64,000 nt of DNA. Origin: Sphingomonas taxi. Its GTDB lineage: Bacteria > Pseudomonadota > Alphaproteobacteria > Sphingomonadales > Sphingomonadaceae. The stretch covers positions 72,365 through 136,364 of the forward strand of contig QFMX01000009.1 of assembly GCA_003240625.1 (NCBI GenBank). The letters are read 5' to 3'. Positions within the stretch are counted from its first letter, which is position 1. The number at the start of each line of letters is the position of its first letter. The translations under genes and the position numbers were made by a program. Under the pieces are notes generated by a model. It did no database searches. It was given only the letters and a program-made list of their open reading frames with translations, and was not told where the DNA came from. This document shows, one piece after another, positions 53,085-61,604 of the stretch.

Positions 53085-53291
53085 TTATTCCCTTTTCTCG
53101 CGCGAGCCGTTTCCCGCAAGATCGGCCCGACACGCATCGGTGCCAAGTGATCCGGCGCCAGACCGTTCCGCCGTTTCCAGCGCGTTGGCGAGGATCGCAG
53201 CGACCAGCGTGTCGTCCTGCGCATCGGCAAGATGCAATGCCCACGCGATCGCCGAGCGAAGCGACAGTGCGTCGTCTGAGGAAACGTCCAT
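53085..53291 (-). CDS. Small protein, unknown (68 residues)
   Basis: An acidic protein starting MDVSSDDALSLRSAIAWALH and continuing with DAQDDTLVAAILANALETAE, a helical region, then a polar tail. I do not recognise the family. GGAG lies nine bases before the ATG. A GTG 15 bases earlier is an alternative start. Neighbouring genes on this strand belong to the stress block. Confidence 0.55.
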   Translation of the reverse strand: MDVSSDDALSLRSAIAWALHLADAQDDTLVAAILANALETAERSGAGSLGTDACRADLAGNGSREKRE

Positions 53292-53363
53292 AGTGTCATT
53301 CTCCACGTCCACGATCCACGTCGGTCCGGACGGATTTGCAGCAGGCGGTCCCGCATATCGAAA

Positions 53364-53397
53364 GGCGGCGCCCCAACATCGCTGTTGGAGCGCCGCC
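53364..53397 (-). terminator. Strong terminator of the 292-residue membrane protein gene
   Basis: On the minus strand GGCGGCGCTCCAACA pairs with TGTTGGGGCGCCGCC, one mismatch in 15 pairs, around a four-base loop, and TTTCG follows. It lies about 85 bases beyond the stop of the gene at 53482. Confidence 0.75.
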
Positions 53398-53481
53398 CTA
53401 GACACGCTGACCGTTGAGAGTGGCGCGATGCCGGTTCTACCCGGCATCGCGCCGATCGGTATCAGATGCCGATATCAGCAG

Positions 53482-54360
53482 TTAGACGCGGCGACGTGCT
53501 GCGGCGGTTGCGCCAAAGCCTGCGGCGGCGGCACCGATCAGCAAGGCAATCACGACCATGAAGGACGTCCCGGCAGCGGCACCGGCGGCTGCGTCGGTGG
53601 CCGACTTGGCGGTCTCGATCGTGTCGTTCTTGGTCTTCACGAACTGTGCCTTGGCGCGAGTCACCTGGGCCTGGGCCTCGGGGCGGCTGATCTTGCGCTG
53701 GGCGGCGACGATGTCGACGATCCGGCTTTCGGCCTGCGCACCGTCCTGGCCACCGCGGGCAAGCGCCGGCAGCTGCTTGGCGATTTCCTTCTGCGCCTGC
53801 TCAGGCGTCATCTGCACGGGATCCGACGGCGCGTCCGACAGATACTCGGCAGCTTCCTCGCGGACGTCGGTCACGTCGACATTCGCGACGTCGGCGACCT
53901 TGGGTGCTGCGGCGCCGATGCCCGTGCCCGCCGCCGAAGCGACCGAGCCGACGGTGCGGAATGCACCACCGATGATGCCGCCGACTGCCGAGGTGAGCAG
54001 GTACAGGGTGAGGATCAGCGTGACGCCCCACACGACCAGGCCGTGGACCAGGCCGTCGAAACGATCCTGGACGCCGGCGACGCGTGCTGCGGCATAACCG
54101 CCTGCGCCGAGTGCGATGACCGTCGTGATCACCCAATAGATGCCTGCGCCGATGCCGAACCCGGCCGCCCCCGGCGTGGTGCCCTCGACCGGATCGACGA
54201 GGCTGAGACCGATGCCGGTCCCGAGGATGCCGAGCACGAGCTGGACCGCGATCGCGATCACGACGCCCGCGAAGATCGCACCCCAGGATATGCGCGTGGG
54301 GGTCTTCGCATAGCGAATGTCATCGACCGGCAGACCGCCGGGCGTCAGATGGGTAGCCAT
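53482..54360 (-). CDS. Glycine-rich membrane protein of the PhnA-like type, unknown
   Basis: A 292-residue protein with four or five helices: ISWGAIFAGVVIAIAVQLVL opens the first, GIYWVITTVIALGAGGYAA the second, VVWGVTLILTLYLLTSAVGG the third. A hydrophilic helical stretch with coiled-coil-like pattern spans about residues 145-250, then a final helix ends in AAARRRV. Proteins of this type are often annotated PhnA-like, without evidence for phosphonate use. The GxxxG-rich helices suggest oligomers. Position in the stress block suggests an envelope-stress role (inference). Confidence 0.65.
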   Translation of the reverse strand: MATHLTPGGLPVDDIRYAKTPTRISWGAIFAGVVIAIAVQLVLGILGTGIGLSLVDPVEGTTPGAAGFGIGAGIYWVITTVIALGAGGYAAARVAGVQDRFDGLVHGLVVWGVTLILTLYLLTSAVGGIIGGAFRTVGSVASAAGTGIGAAAPKVADVANVDVTDVREEAAEYLSDAPSDPVQMTPEQAQKEIAKQLPALARGGQDGAQAESRIVDIVAAQRKISRPEAQAQVTRAKAQFVKTKNDTIETAKSATDAAAGAAAGTSFMVVIALLIGAAAAGFGATAAARRRV

Positions 54361-54399
54361 AAATACTCCTGTTATAAAAAAAACTGTCGAACGACGGCG

Positions 54400-54708
54400 T
54401 CAGTCTGCGCCGTTCTCGTCGATGTGGTTTCCGCGCTTCACCGGCGGCGAGACGGGCTTCCGCGCATCGTCCTTGCCGTCGCGCTCGTCGTCGTCGGCGG
54501 CGTCGGCGGCGTCGGCGGCATCGTCGTCCGGCCGTTCGCCGAGCGGCTCGCCGATGATCTTGCCGATCGCATCCTGCACCGATTCCCGGGCTTGGCGAAC
54601 GCGTGCACGCTCCTCTGCGGGAGTGACGTCCCGGTCCTGGGACGACGCGTCTTGTGGGACCGCGTCCTTGACCGAATCGTCATGCTTGAGATCTTTTGCG
54701 CGGGTCAT
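54400..54708 (-). CDS. Acidic disordered protein, unknown (102 residues)
   Basis: A highly charged protein with an Asp/Ala-rich stretch (DDDAADAADAADDDERD) and no hydrophobic core; the middle has RQARESVQDAIGKIIGEP. The ATG overlaps the stop of the PAS-LuxR gene (ATGA), so it is coupled to that regulator. No family recognised. A possible T8-containing terminator (about 54375-54410) follows. Confidence 0.6.
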   Translation of the reverse strand: MTRAKDLKHDDSVKDAVPQDASSQDRDVTPAEERARVRQARESVQDAIGKIIGEPLGERPDDDAADAADAADDDERDGKDDARKPVSPPVKRGNHIDENGAD

Positions 54709-56255
54709 GCCGTCGCCTCCAAGGATTGTGCATCGGCGCGCGGCGTAGGTGCCGGCATGGAGTCCCCGTCGAAGCCGCGTGCGCGCGCCCACGCGGCGGC
54801 GGCGTTGCGACGGTTGACGCCGATTTTCGAATAGATCCGTGCGACGTGGTTGCGCACGGTGTTGCCGGATACGTTGAGCGTGCGCGCGATCGACTTGTCG
54901 TCGAGCCCGCGACAGATCAGCGCCAGTACCTCGCGCTCGCGCTGAGTCAGTTCGTCCAGCCCGACGCCCATCGGCTCGACCTGCGGCGTACGGATCCGCG
55001 CGAGCTTTTCCATGATCGAGCGGCTGAGCCAGCTCGTGTCCTTCATCACCGCCTCGATCGCGTGGACCAGTTCGCGCTCGGACGCCTTGCGCGTACTGAT
55101 GTCGCGCATCGCCCACAGCACGCAGGCTTCTTCGCCGAGCATGATCGGTTCGGTCGACACGATGCAGTCGATGACCTCGCCGTCCTTGAGACGGAGACGG
55201 ACCTCGCGGTCGCGGATCGGCGTGCCGGCCTCAATCTCGCCTTCCATCGCCTCGCGCAGTGCCGGGGTCTCCCACAGGTCGACCTCATCGAGCGGTCGCC
55301 CGACGATCTCGTCCGCGGTGTAGCCCGTCAGGCCGGTGAAGGCCTCGTTCACGTCGCACAGCCGGTGGCCGTCGAGCGCGCCGATCGCCAGCGCCACGGG
55401 TGCGAGCGAGAACGTCCGCGTGAACCGCTCCTCGCTCTGGCGAAGCGCCTGCTCCGCCTTCCGCCGCGGTTCGAGATCGGCGAAGGTGAATAGCATGCAC
55501 GGCTGTCCGCTCATGTCGATCGGCTGGCCGGCGACGATGACCAGCTTGGTCGCGCCACCGGGAAGGTCCAACTCGGCCTCCATCTGCGGGATGGTGCGGC
55601 CCTCCTTCAGTCGTTCCTTGGCGAGGTCGCGCTTGTCGGCGCGCGCCAGCACGTCGATGTCGTAGACGCTGCGCGACAGGATGGCGTCGCGGTCGTGCCC
55701 GGTCATGTCGATGAAGCCCTGGTTGACCTTCACGAAACGAAGGTCGCACAGGCGGGCGATGATCGCCGGCGCCGGATTGGCGTTGAACGACTGTTCGAAC
55801 CGGTCCTCCGCCTCGAACCGCGCCGACACGTCCTGGATGATCAGGACGAGGCATTCCGGCTCTTCCGCCTCGTTGGTGAGGACAAGGCTTCGGACCTGGT
55901 GGACCCAGCGCGGCTCCCGCTCACCCGCGACCGCGACCTCGACGACCACCTGCGAGAACGCCTCGCCCGACACCACCCGCTCGATCGGATAGTCCGCGTC
56001 GTTCAGCTTGTGGTTGTTGCGATACCGCAGCTGGAACCGCTGGCGGTAATCGTCGACCGTGCTGCCGAGATCCTCGACCGATTCGACCCCGTGCATCCCG
56101 AGCGCCGCATGGTTGGCCCACAGGATCGCCTGGTCGGGATCGATGAGAATCACGCCCTCGTTCAGCCCCGCGATGATCTGGCGCAGGTGGCGCAGATCGG
56201 CGGAGTCGCGGAGCGACTTGAGGGCGGGCGCCAAGGGGGCGGGATCCGTAGCCAC
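54705..56255 (-). CDS. PAS-PAS-PAS LuxR-type transcription regulator
   Basis: A 516-residue protein. Three PAS-type sensor domains can be read: about 22-140 (GVILIDPDQAILWANHAA), about 155-275 (NPAPAIIARLCDLRFVKVN) and about 285-400 (APVALAIGALDGHRLCDVNEAF). A LuxR-type helix-turn-helix follows near 440-500 (LTQREREVLALICRGLDDKS, then VRNHVARIYSKIGVNRRNAA). There is no receiver domain. The GTG at 56255 lies five bases from the stop of the CsbD-like gene and gives the start ATDPAPLAP. The frame remains open further upstream but is not coding. It is in an operon with the CsbD gene under an EcfG-type promoter. Confidence 0.85.
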   Translation of the reverse strand: MATDPAPLAPALKSLRDSADLRHLRQIIAGLNEGVILIDPDQAILWANHAALGMHGVESVEDLGSTVDDYRQRFQLRYRNNHKLNDADYPIERVVSGEAFSQVVVEVAVAGEREPRWVHQVRSLVLTNEAEEPECLVLIIQDVSARFEAEDRFEQSFNANPAPAIIARLCDLRFVKVNQGFIDMTGHDRDAILSRSVYDIDVLARADKRDLAKERLKEGRTIPQMEAELDLPGGATKLVIVAGQPIDMSGQPCMLFTFADLEPRRKAEQALRQSEERFTRTFSLAPVALAIGALDGHRLCDVNEAFTGLTGYTADEIVGRPLDEVDLWETPALREAMEGEIEAGTPIRDREVRLRLKDGEVIDCIVSTEPIMLGEEACVLWAMRDISTRKASERELVHAIEAVMKDTSWLSRSIMEKLARIRTPQVEPMGVGLDELTQREREVLALICRGLDDKSIARTLNVSGNTVRNHVARIYSKIGVNRRNAAAAWARARGFDGDSMPAPTPRADAQSLEATA

Positions 56256-56259
56256 GGGA

Positions 56260-56625
56260 TCAGTCGCGCCGGCCGTGCACGAGCCAGGCGATGCCGTAGC
56301 CGACCGCGGCCGCACCGAGCGCCCACAAGATAGGGGCGTCCTGCGCCGAAGCCTGCGCCGATGCGGCACCGCGACGGGCGACCTCGGCTGCGCGCTCACC
56401 GGCGTCGCGGGCTTCGCTGCCGATCTTCTCGGCCAGCTCGGGGGCGCCATCGACCGCGTCGTTGATCGCCGACTTGGCGCGACCGTACAGATTCTGCGCG
56501 CCACCGGCGACCTGATCGACGACGCCGTCGACCTGCCAGTCGCGGCTGTTCACGGTGTCGCCGATAGCCTTTTCGACCTTGCCGCCGACATAGCGGGCGC
56601 CGCCCTGAAACTCGTCCTTGTTCAT
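56260..56625 (-). CDS. CsbD-like stress protein with C-terminal membrane helix
   Basis: A 121-residue protein. MNKDEFQGGARYVGGKVEKA and AGGAQNLYGRAKSAINDAVD are the two halves typical of CsbD-like proteins; an amphipathic Ala-rich helix follows, then a membrane helix DAPILWALGAAAVGYGIAWL and a basic end. CsbD-like proteins are general-stress proteins of unknown action. The EcfG-type promoter at 56728-56753 fits this. Confidence 0.85.
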   Translation of the reverse strand: MNKDEFQGGARYVGGKVEKAIGDTVNSRDWQVDGVVDQVAGGAQNLYGRAKSAINDAVDGAPELAEKIGSEARDAGERAAEVARRGAASAQASAQDAPILWALGAAAVGYGIAWLVHGRRD

Positions 56626-56727
56626 GATCGTATTCCTTTCAGAAATCACGTCTCGCATCGCGTGACCGCGATCGGCCGCAGCGAAGGCGTGCTCGTTACG
56701 CCACCGTTGCAACCGGACTGGACGCAT

Positions 56728-56753
56728 AAACTGCCGTCTAAGCGCTTGGTTCC
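56728..56753 (-). promoter_or_regulatory. EcfG-type (general stress) promoter
   Basis: On the minus strand GGAAC is followed after 17 bases by GTTTAT, matching the alphaproteobacterial EcfG consensus GGAAC-N16/17-(C)GTT. It lies about 100 bases upstream of the CsbD-like start, so the leader would be about 95 bases. Confidence 0.75.
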
Positions 56754-56840
56754 TGGTAGTTTTGTGCCACCGTCTAGTCGGTATGTACCACGTCGGGACA
56801 GTGGGCCGGGCCAGTGGCGGGCGTCATCCACGACCCGCTT

Positions 56841-58133
56841 TCACGCAGCCGTCTTCGCCCGGTCCTTCGTCTCCGGCATCGCGATCAGGTACAGTGCAAG
56901 CCCAACGCCAGCGACGGTGGCGAGCGTCAGGAAACTCGCCGTATAGCCCGACCAGACGATGATCGCCCCGGCGAGCGTCGCGGACAGCGCGGCGCCGAGA
57001 CCCTGCACGCTGGCCACCGCGCCCTGGCTCACGTTGAACCGGCCGGTGCCCTTGGTCAGATCGGCGATCACCACCGGGAACAGCGCACCGAAGATGCCTG
57101 CGCCGACGCCGTCGAGCGCCTGCACGCCGACCAGCCACCACGGATTGTCCGACACGGTGTAGAGCGCGCCGCGCGCCGCGAGGAACCCGAACGCGACCAG
57201 GAACAGCGGCTTGGTGCCCCATTTCTCGGTATTGCGGCCGACCACGATCGCGACTGGCACCATCACCAGCTGCGCGGCGACGATGCAGGCGGCGGTGAGC
57301 GAGGTCGCCTGATCCTTGCCGACGGTGCGTGAGAGCAGCTGGCTGACCGATGTCAGCATCGCCGCATTGGCGAGGTGGAACAGGAAGGCGGTGACCGCGA
57401 AGATCATCAGCGACTTGTTCTCGATCAGCATCTTCCAGCCGCTCGGTTCCTCGCAATCGTCGTCGGGCTCGCAATCGAGGCCGCGCGCGACCGCGTGGTC
57501 GATGTCGTCATTGTCGATCCGCGACGCCGTCACGATGCTGGCGACGGTCAGCGCGCCCATCAGCCAGAAGACGACGACCGGCCCGAACTTCCATGCGAGC
57601 ACGCCCGCCAGCGCCGCCGACACCGCGTTGCCGGCATGATTGAACGCCTCGTTGCGGCCGACCCGCTTGGCGAACAGCTTGGGGCCGACCAGGCCGAGCG
57701 TGATCGCCGAGATCGCCGGGGCGAACACCGCGCCGGCGATCGCCGCGATCGACTGGGTGACGGCGACCGCGGTGAAGCCCGTGACGATCGGCAGCGAGAT
57801 GCTGCTGAGCGTGACCAGCAATGCCGCGATCATGACGATCCGCGGCTTGTTCCTGCCGCGATCGATCAGGCCGCCGGCGGGGGTCTGCGAGATCAGCCCG
57901 ACGATCCCGGCGATGGTCAGGATCATGCCGACCGTCGCCTCGTTCCAGCCGTGCGCCGGGCCGCGCACCGCGAGGAGATAGATCGCAAGATACGGTCCGA
58001 GGCCGTCGCGCACGTCGGCGAGGAAGAAGTTCAGCGCGTCGAGCGTCCTGTTCGGCGCGGACTTGCCGCCTCCCTCGGAACCACCCTTTTTGCCGGCGTC
58101 TTCGGCGAAACCGTCACCCGTCGTGCTGGCCAT
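56841..58133 (-). CDS. MFS transporter
   Basis: A 430-residue permease with twelve helices after a hydrophilic Gly/Lys-rich N-terminus of about 25 residues. LNFFLADVRDGLGPYLAIYL opens helix 1, GMILTIAGIVGLISQTPAGG helix 2, and a central loop holds several acidic residues and two Cys. This subgroup is known from various proteobacteria without a defined substrate. GGGA before the ATG at 58133 supports that start over one 20 codons earlier. Confidence 0.85.
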   Translation of the reverse strand: MASTTGDGFAEDAGKKGGSEGGGKSAPNRTLDALNFFLADVRDGLGPYLAIYLLAVRGPAHGWNEATVGMILTIAGIVGLISQTPAGGLIDRGRNKPRIVMIAALLVTLSSISLPIVTGFTAVAVTQSIAAIAGAVFAPAISAITLGLVGPKLFAKRVGRNEAFNHAGNAVSAALAGVLAWKFGPVVVFWLMGALTVASIVTASRIDNDDIDHAVARGLDCEPDDDCEEPSGWKMLIENKSLMIFAVTAFLFHLANAAMLTSVSQLLSRTVGKDQATSLTAACIVAAQLVMVPVAIVVGRNTEKWGTKPLFLVAFGFLAARGALYTVSDNPWWLVGVQALDGVGAGIFGALFPVVIADLTKGTGRFNVSQGAVASVQGLGAALSATLAGAIIVWSGYTASFLTLATVAGVGLALYLIAMPETKDRAKTAA

Positions 58134-58513
58134 GGCAATTCCCTGAAAGTCGGTGTCGCGGAACCCGGCGCGGTCGGGAAACCCGTCGGCCATCGGATCG
58201 CTAAAGCTATCGCCCGGAGGAAAGTTTCCGCGGACTATAAATATAGTTGGATCAGATATTCCCCAGTGAAGTCAAAAGCTAAACCGAAACTGAACGGCAC
58301 GGTTCAGCGTCGGATCATGAATAAAATGTCACGGAACGATGATCATCCAGCCACGCTATGGGGCGGCGCTCGACCGGGAAGCGTGCGAGGACTTTGGGGC
58401 TGGTTTAATGGCAGGAGACGGCGCGCAACGCGGCCCCGACAATAACGGACTCGATAGGTGAACACGGCGATGACGAAGACGACCCGGCGGCTCGGCGCGC
58501 GGAGGCCGGCCGC
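58134..58513. other. Divergent promoter region between the two transporters
   Basis: About 380 bases. An AT-rich stretch (TATAAATATAGTTGGATCAG, near 58236) and CTGAAC-GGCACG-GTTCAG, a 6-6-6 inverted repeat near 58290-58307, mark it as regulatory. A 42-codon frame from 58317 has no support as a gene. Confidence 0.45.
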
Positions 58514-59767
58514 GTGACATTGCCGGTCTATGCGATCTGGGCGATCTGTTTCGTCGCAACGTTCGGCGTGATCACGCACCCGTTCAAGCTGCCCGAGGCG
58601 GTCTGGGCGGTCGCCGGCGCTGCGCTGCTGCTGGTGTTCGGGCTGATGTCGCCCGGTGCCGCGTGGAGTGCGGTACTGAAGGGTGGCGACGTCTATCTTT
58701 TCCTGATCGGGATGATGCTGTTGTCCGAAGTCGCCCGCGACGAGGGGCTGTTCGACTGGGTCGCCGAGCACGCGGTCCGGCTGGCCAGGGGATCGACCAG
58801 CCGGCTGTTCGCGCTGGTCTTCGGCGTCGGGATCGTCGTGACCACCTTCCTGTCGAACGACGCGACCGCGGTAGTGCTGACCCCCGCCGTCTATGCCGCG
58901 GCGAAAAGGGCGAAGGCGGATCCGCTGCCGATGCTGTTCGCGTGCGCACTGATCGCCAACGCCGCGAGCTTCGTGCTGCCGATCTCGAACCCTGCGAACC
59001 TCGTGCTGTACGGCGGCGCGATGCCGTCGCTGGGCGCGTGGATGGCGTCGTTCGCGCTGCCGTCGCTGCTGTCGATCGGCGTGACGTTCCTGGTGCTGCG
59101 CTGGGTCGAGCGTGAACGCCTGACCGGCCAGTGCGAGACCGTCGTCGAGACCGGTACGCTGCCCCGGGGCGGGAAGATCGCGCTCGGCGGGATCGTCGCG
59201 ACCGCGGTGCTGCTGATCGCGGCGTCGGCGCAGGGGCATGATCTCGGCCTGCCGACCTGTCTCGCCGGGATCGCGACGATGGCGGCGATCTGCATCGGTG
59301 GCCGCAAGTCGCCGTTTTCGACGCTCCGTTCGGTATCCTGGGCGGTGCTGCCGCTGGTCGCAGGGCTGTTCGTGCTGGTCGAGGCGCTGGCGAGCACCGG
59401 CGTGATCGCGATGCTGGCGCGCTGGCTTGCGGCGAGCGCGGCACGATCGCCATCGGTCACCGCCGGCGTGGCGGGCACGATCCTGGCGTTCGGATCGAAC
59501 CTGATGAACAATTTGCCGGCCGGGCTGATCGCCAGCACCACGCTGCAGCAGGCGCACGTCCCGCAGATCGTCACCGACGGCTTGCTGATCGGCGTGGACC
59601 TGGGGCCCAACCTGTCGATCACCGGTTCGCTCGCGACCATCCTGTGGCTGACCGCGATCCGCCGCGAAGGCGAGGACGTCGGTTTCTGGCGCTTCCTGAA
59701 GGTCGGGGCGCTGGTGATGCCGCCCGCGCTGTTCGCGGCACTCGGCGCGCGGTTGCTGCTCGGATAG
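58514..59767 (+). CDS. ArsB/NhaD-type anion permease (SLC13-like)
   Basis: A 417-residue membrane protein with ten to twelve helices. LKGGDVYLFLIGMMLLSEVA, TTFLSNDATAVVLTPAVY and SFVLPISNPANLVLYGG are the arsenical-pump/ion-transporter family motifs, and FGSNLMNNLPAGLIAS with LGPNLSITGSLATILWL repeats them in the second half. Start is GTG at 58514. Neither arsR nor arsC is adjacent, so arsenite, phosphate-like anions or sodium are all possible. Confidence 0.82.
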   Translation: MTLPVYAIWAICFVATFGVITHPFKLPEAVWAVAGAALLLVFGLMSPGAAWSAVLKGGDVYLFLIGMMLLSEVARDEGLFDWVAEHAVRLARGSTSRLFALVFGVGIVVTTFLSNDATAVVLTPAVYAAAKRAKADPLPMLFACALIANAASFVLPISNPANLVLYGGAMPSLGAWMASFALPSLLSIGVTFLVLRWVERERLTGQCETVVETGTLPRGGKIALGGIVATAVLLIAASAQGHDLGLPTCLAGIATMAAICIGGRKSPFSTLRSVSWAVLPLVAGLFVLVEALASTGVIAMLARWLAASAARSPSVTAGVAGTILAFGSNLMNNLPAGLIASTTLQQAHVPQIVTDGLLIGVDLGPNLSITGSLATILWLTAIRREGEDVGFWRFLKVGALVMPPALFAALGARLLLG

Positions 59768-60024
59768 GGGATCGTTCGAACGCGTGGATCGCAGCCACGC
59801 GTGACTGGAAATTGGAGGCCCGACCGGGCCCTAAACAAACGAGCGAAATCAAGCCGATAGCTTGGCTAACCGGAGCATCACGGCGACGGGGTTCCGCCGT
59901 GTCTCGAGAATGATGGCTAACCAGAGCCCTTCAGAAAGCGTGACTTGAGCGCCGCCCAAAAAACATCATAGAGCGTTGATTGCGCTCGGCACTTCAGACC
60001 GACGATTCATGACACGGGGGCTGT
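59768..60024. other. Junction between host-like DNA and the low-GC block
   Basis: Contains a perfect hairpin ACGCGTGG-ATCGCAG-CCACGCGT (59780-59802) and GGCCCG-AC-CGGGCC (59817-59830), likely the end of the permease transcript. GGCTAACCGGAG and GGCTAACCAGAG recur about 45 bases apart. No gene is seen. Confidence 0.45.
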
Positions 60025-60522
60025 GTGCAGGGTTTCGGTACGCTTCTAGCATCAAACTGGATGATCGTAGCGCTGGCAAACATTGGCGGCGTGATCAGTC
60101 TATGCGTGTTAACATTGGTTGCGTTTAAAAGGGCGCGATCGCTATTAGTTGACATATGGACGACCAGTGTACGCAAGGCACTTGAAGCGCGGCGGTTGCA
60201 ATATCGTCGCAAAGTTGCGGAAAGCGCCGAAGATGTTCATATTTTTCTAACGCATGTTGTTACAAACTCGGTTTGCGCAATACTGCTGACGTTTCCCTTG
60301 CTAATATTTGGCCTCGTACCGGGTTTGTTGCAGTCCGTTGAACCCGGGAAGGTCATTCCCAAGATATTCCCTGCCATTTTTACGGTAATTAGCTGTGTTA
60401 CGAACTTGGCGGCTGTAACCCTTTTGGCTGACCTGCTCAATTTAGCGCGAGAGGTGCGGGCGATCAGAAGCCGGCGCGCAAGCAGGCAGCTACAACCGCG
60501 CGCCGTCGAAGCCGAAATCTAA
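60025..60522 (+). CDS. Hypothetical membrane protein in the low-GC block
   Basis: A 165-residue protein with three or four helices: about 12-33 (IVALANIGGVISLCVLTLVA), 73-100 (VVTNSVCAILLTFPLLIFGL) and 112-136. A basic loop between helices 1 and 2 contains RKALEARRLQYRRK. I recognise no family. Base composition is clearly lower in GC than the preceding genes. Start is GTG at 60025. Confidence 0.6.
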   Translation: MQGFGTLLASNWMIVALANIGGVISLCVLTLVAFKRARSLLVDIWTTSVRKALEARRLQYRRKVAESAEDVHIFLTHVVTNSVCAILLTFPLLIFGLVPGLLQSVEPGKVIPKIFPAIFTVISCVTNLAAVTLLADLLNLAREVRAIRSRRASRQLQPRAVEAEI

Positions 60523-60628
60523 CGGGTAAGCGGTGCAGCGCGATTGCTCCCAACGCTGCCGTTAAGGGAGCCATACGAGGGGAAGCAGAAGTTAGACCCG
60601 TGGTGCCTGGACGTTGGGAAGCCGAATT

Positions 60629-60649
60629 GCGATACCAGCGCGATACCAG
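60629..60649 (+). repeat. 11-base-period direct repeat upstream of the methyltransferase
   Basis: GCGATACCAG occurs at 60629-60638 and 60640-60649. The helical-turn spacing would suit an operator, but there is no further support. Confidence 0.5.
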
Positions 60650-60719
60650 TCTGCGGTCTGGCGCAGTTATACCCGTTCGCTCTTGCGGTTCGCCCCAACT
60701 TCCGCTCTGTCTCCGTTCG

Positions 60720-61604
60720 ATGCTTAATGTGAATGATTTTGGCCGTCGCTCCAAAGACAGGTTCGGCGCGGGGTGTACTCCGTTCCGGTACCCTGGTGGA
60801 AAGGCGTTCCTGACGGATTTTCTCGAGGAACAGATTGTAGCTGCTGAGGGTGTCACCGCATACGCGGAGCCCTACGCCGGCGGAGCTGGCGCGGCAATCG
60901 AACTCCTTGCTCGTGGGACCGTTGACCGCATCGTGCTGAACGATTTCGACAATCGAGTTCACGCGGCTTGGTGGGCCATGCTTCATCAGACGAATGAGTT
61001 TATCGATCTAGTTCTATCGACACCCGTAAATATGGATAGCTGGCGCCGATGCCAGCAGTTGGTGGTGGACAATGACCGAAGCGGGGATAAGCTCGCTTTG
61101 GGGTTTGCTACTTACTTTCTCAACAGAACCAATCATTCAGGCGTAATACTGGGCGCAGGGCCAATCGGTGGACATAGTCAAACCGGCAAATGGTTAATCG
61201 ATGCGAGATACTACGCGGAAACAATGGTTAGGCGTATTCGGTGGCTTGGTGATCGGAAAGAAGACATTGCGCTGTCTAACGAAGACGGACTCGCATTTTT
61301 GAAAAAGTTTCCCGCTGCATACAGGGATTCAACGTTCTTTTTCATTGATCCTCCATACGTCCAAGCAGGAGCTAAGCTTTACCTGAACGCAATGAGCGAT
61401 TTGAAGCATCAAGACCTTGCCGCATATCTTACCGCAACGGGAAACCTTAAAAACTGGCTTGTAACGTATGATGATTGCCAGCTTATTCACGACGCGTACT
61501 CGACGGCGCAGGTCGACAAGCTAGCGGTCCGCTACAGCCTTCGGACTAAAAGGACCGAGCACGAGGTATGTGTTATGCCGTCTCAAGCCGCTTTGCTTAC
61601 TTGA
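60720..61604 (+). CDS. Dam-type (class D12) DNA adenine methyltransferase
   Basis: A 294-residue N6-adenine methyltransferase. FRYPGGKAFL (residues 22-30) is the D12-class signature, EPYAGGAGAA (50-59) is the SAM motif, and FIDPPYV (208-214) is the catalytic DPPY. The centre with LNRTNHSGVILGAGPIGG is also typical of this class. The ATG at 60720 lacks a clear ribosome site; upstream codons are not family-like. It ends 22 bases inside the 3' end of the convergent nuclease-like gene. Recognition sequence unknown. It would protect host DNA if the neighbours form a restriction system. Confidence 0.9.
   Translation: MLNVNDFGRRSKDRFGAGCTPFRYPGGKAFLTDFLEEQIVAAEGVTAYAEPYAGGAGAAIELLARGTVDRIVLNDFDNRVHAAWWAMLHQTNEFIDLVLSTPVNMDSWRRCQQLVVDNDRSGDKLALGFATYFLNRTNHSGVILGAGPIGGHSQTGKWLIDARYYAETMVRRIRWLGDRKEDIALSNEDGLAFLKKFPAAYRDSTFFFIDPPYVQAGAKLYLNAMSDLKHQDLAAYLTATGNLKNWLVTYDDCQLIHDAYSTAQVDKLAVRYSLRTKRTEHEVCVMPSQAALLT

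Noticed and set aside
54361..54420. EcfG-type promoter for the 292-residue membrane protein
   Set aside because: GAGAAC and GTT occur but the spacing from GAAC to GTT is 19 bases, so the match is poor.
56841..58193. Longer MFS protein starting at 58193
   Set aside because: The extra 20 residues are not membrane-protein-like; the ATG at 58133 has GGGA at a suitable distance.
58317..58445. 42-codon plus-strand frame before the ArsB-like gene
   Set aside because: No ribosome site, no family features; it lies in a promoter region.
60600..60719. Longer N-terminus for the adenine methyltransferase
   Set aside because: The extra 40 residues from a GTG at 60600 show no conserved sequence, and the conserved part starts after the ATG at 60720.
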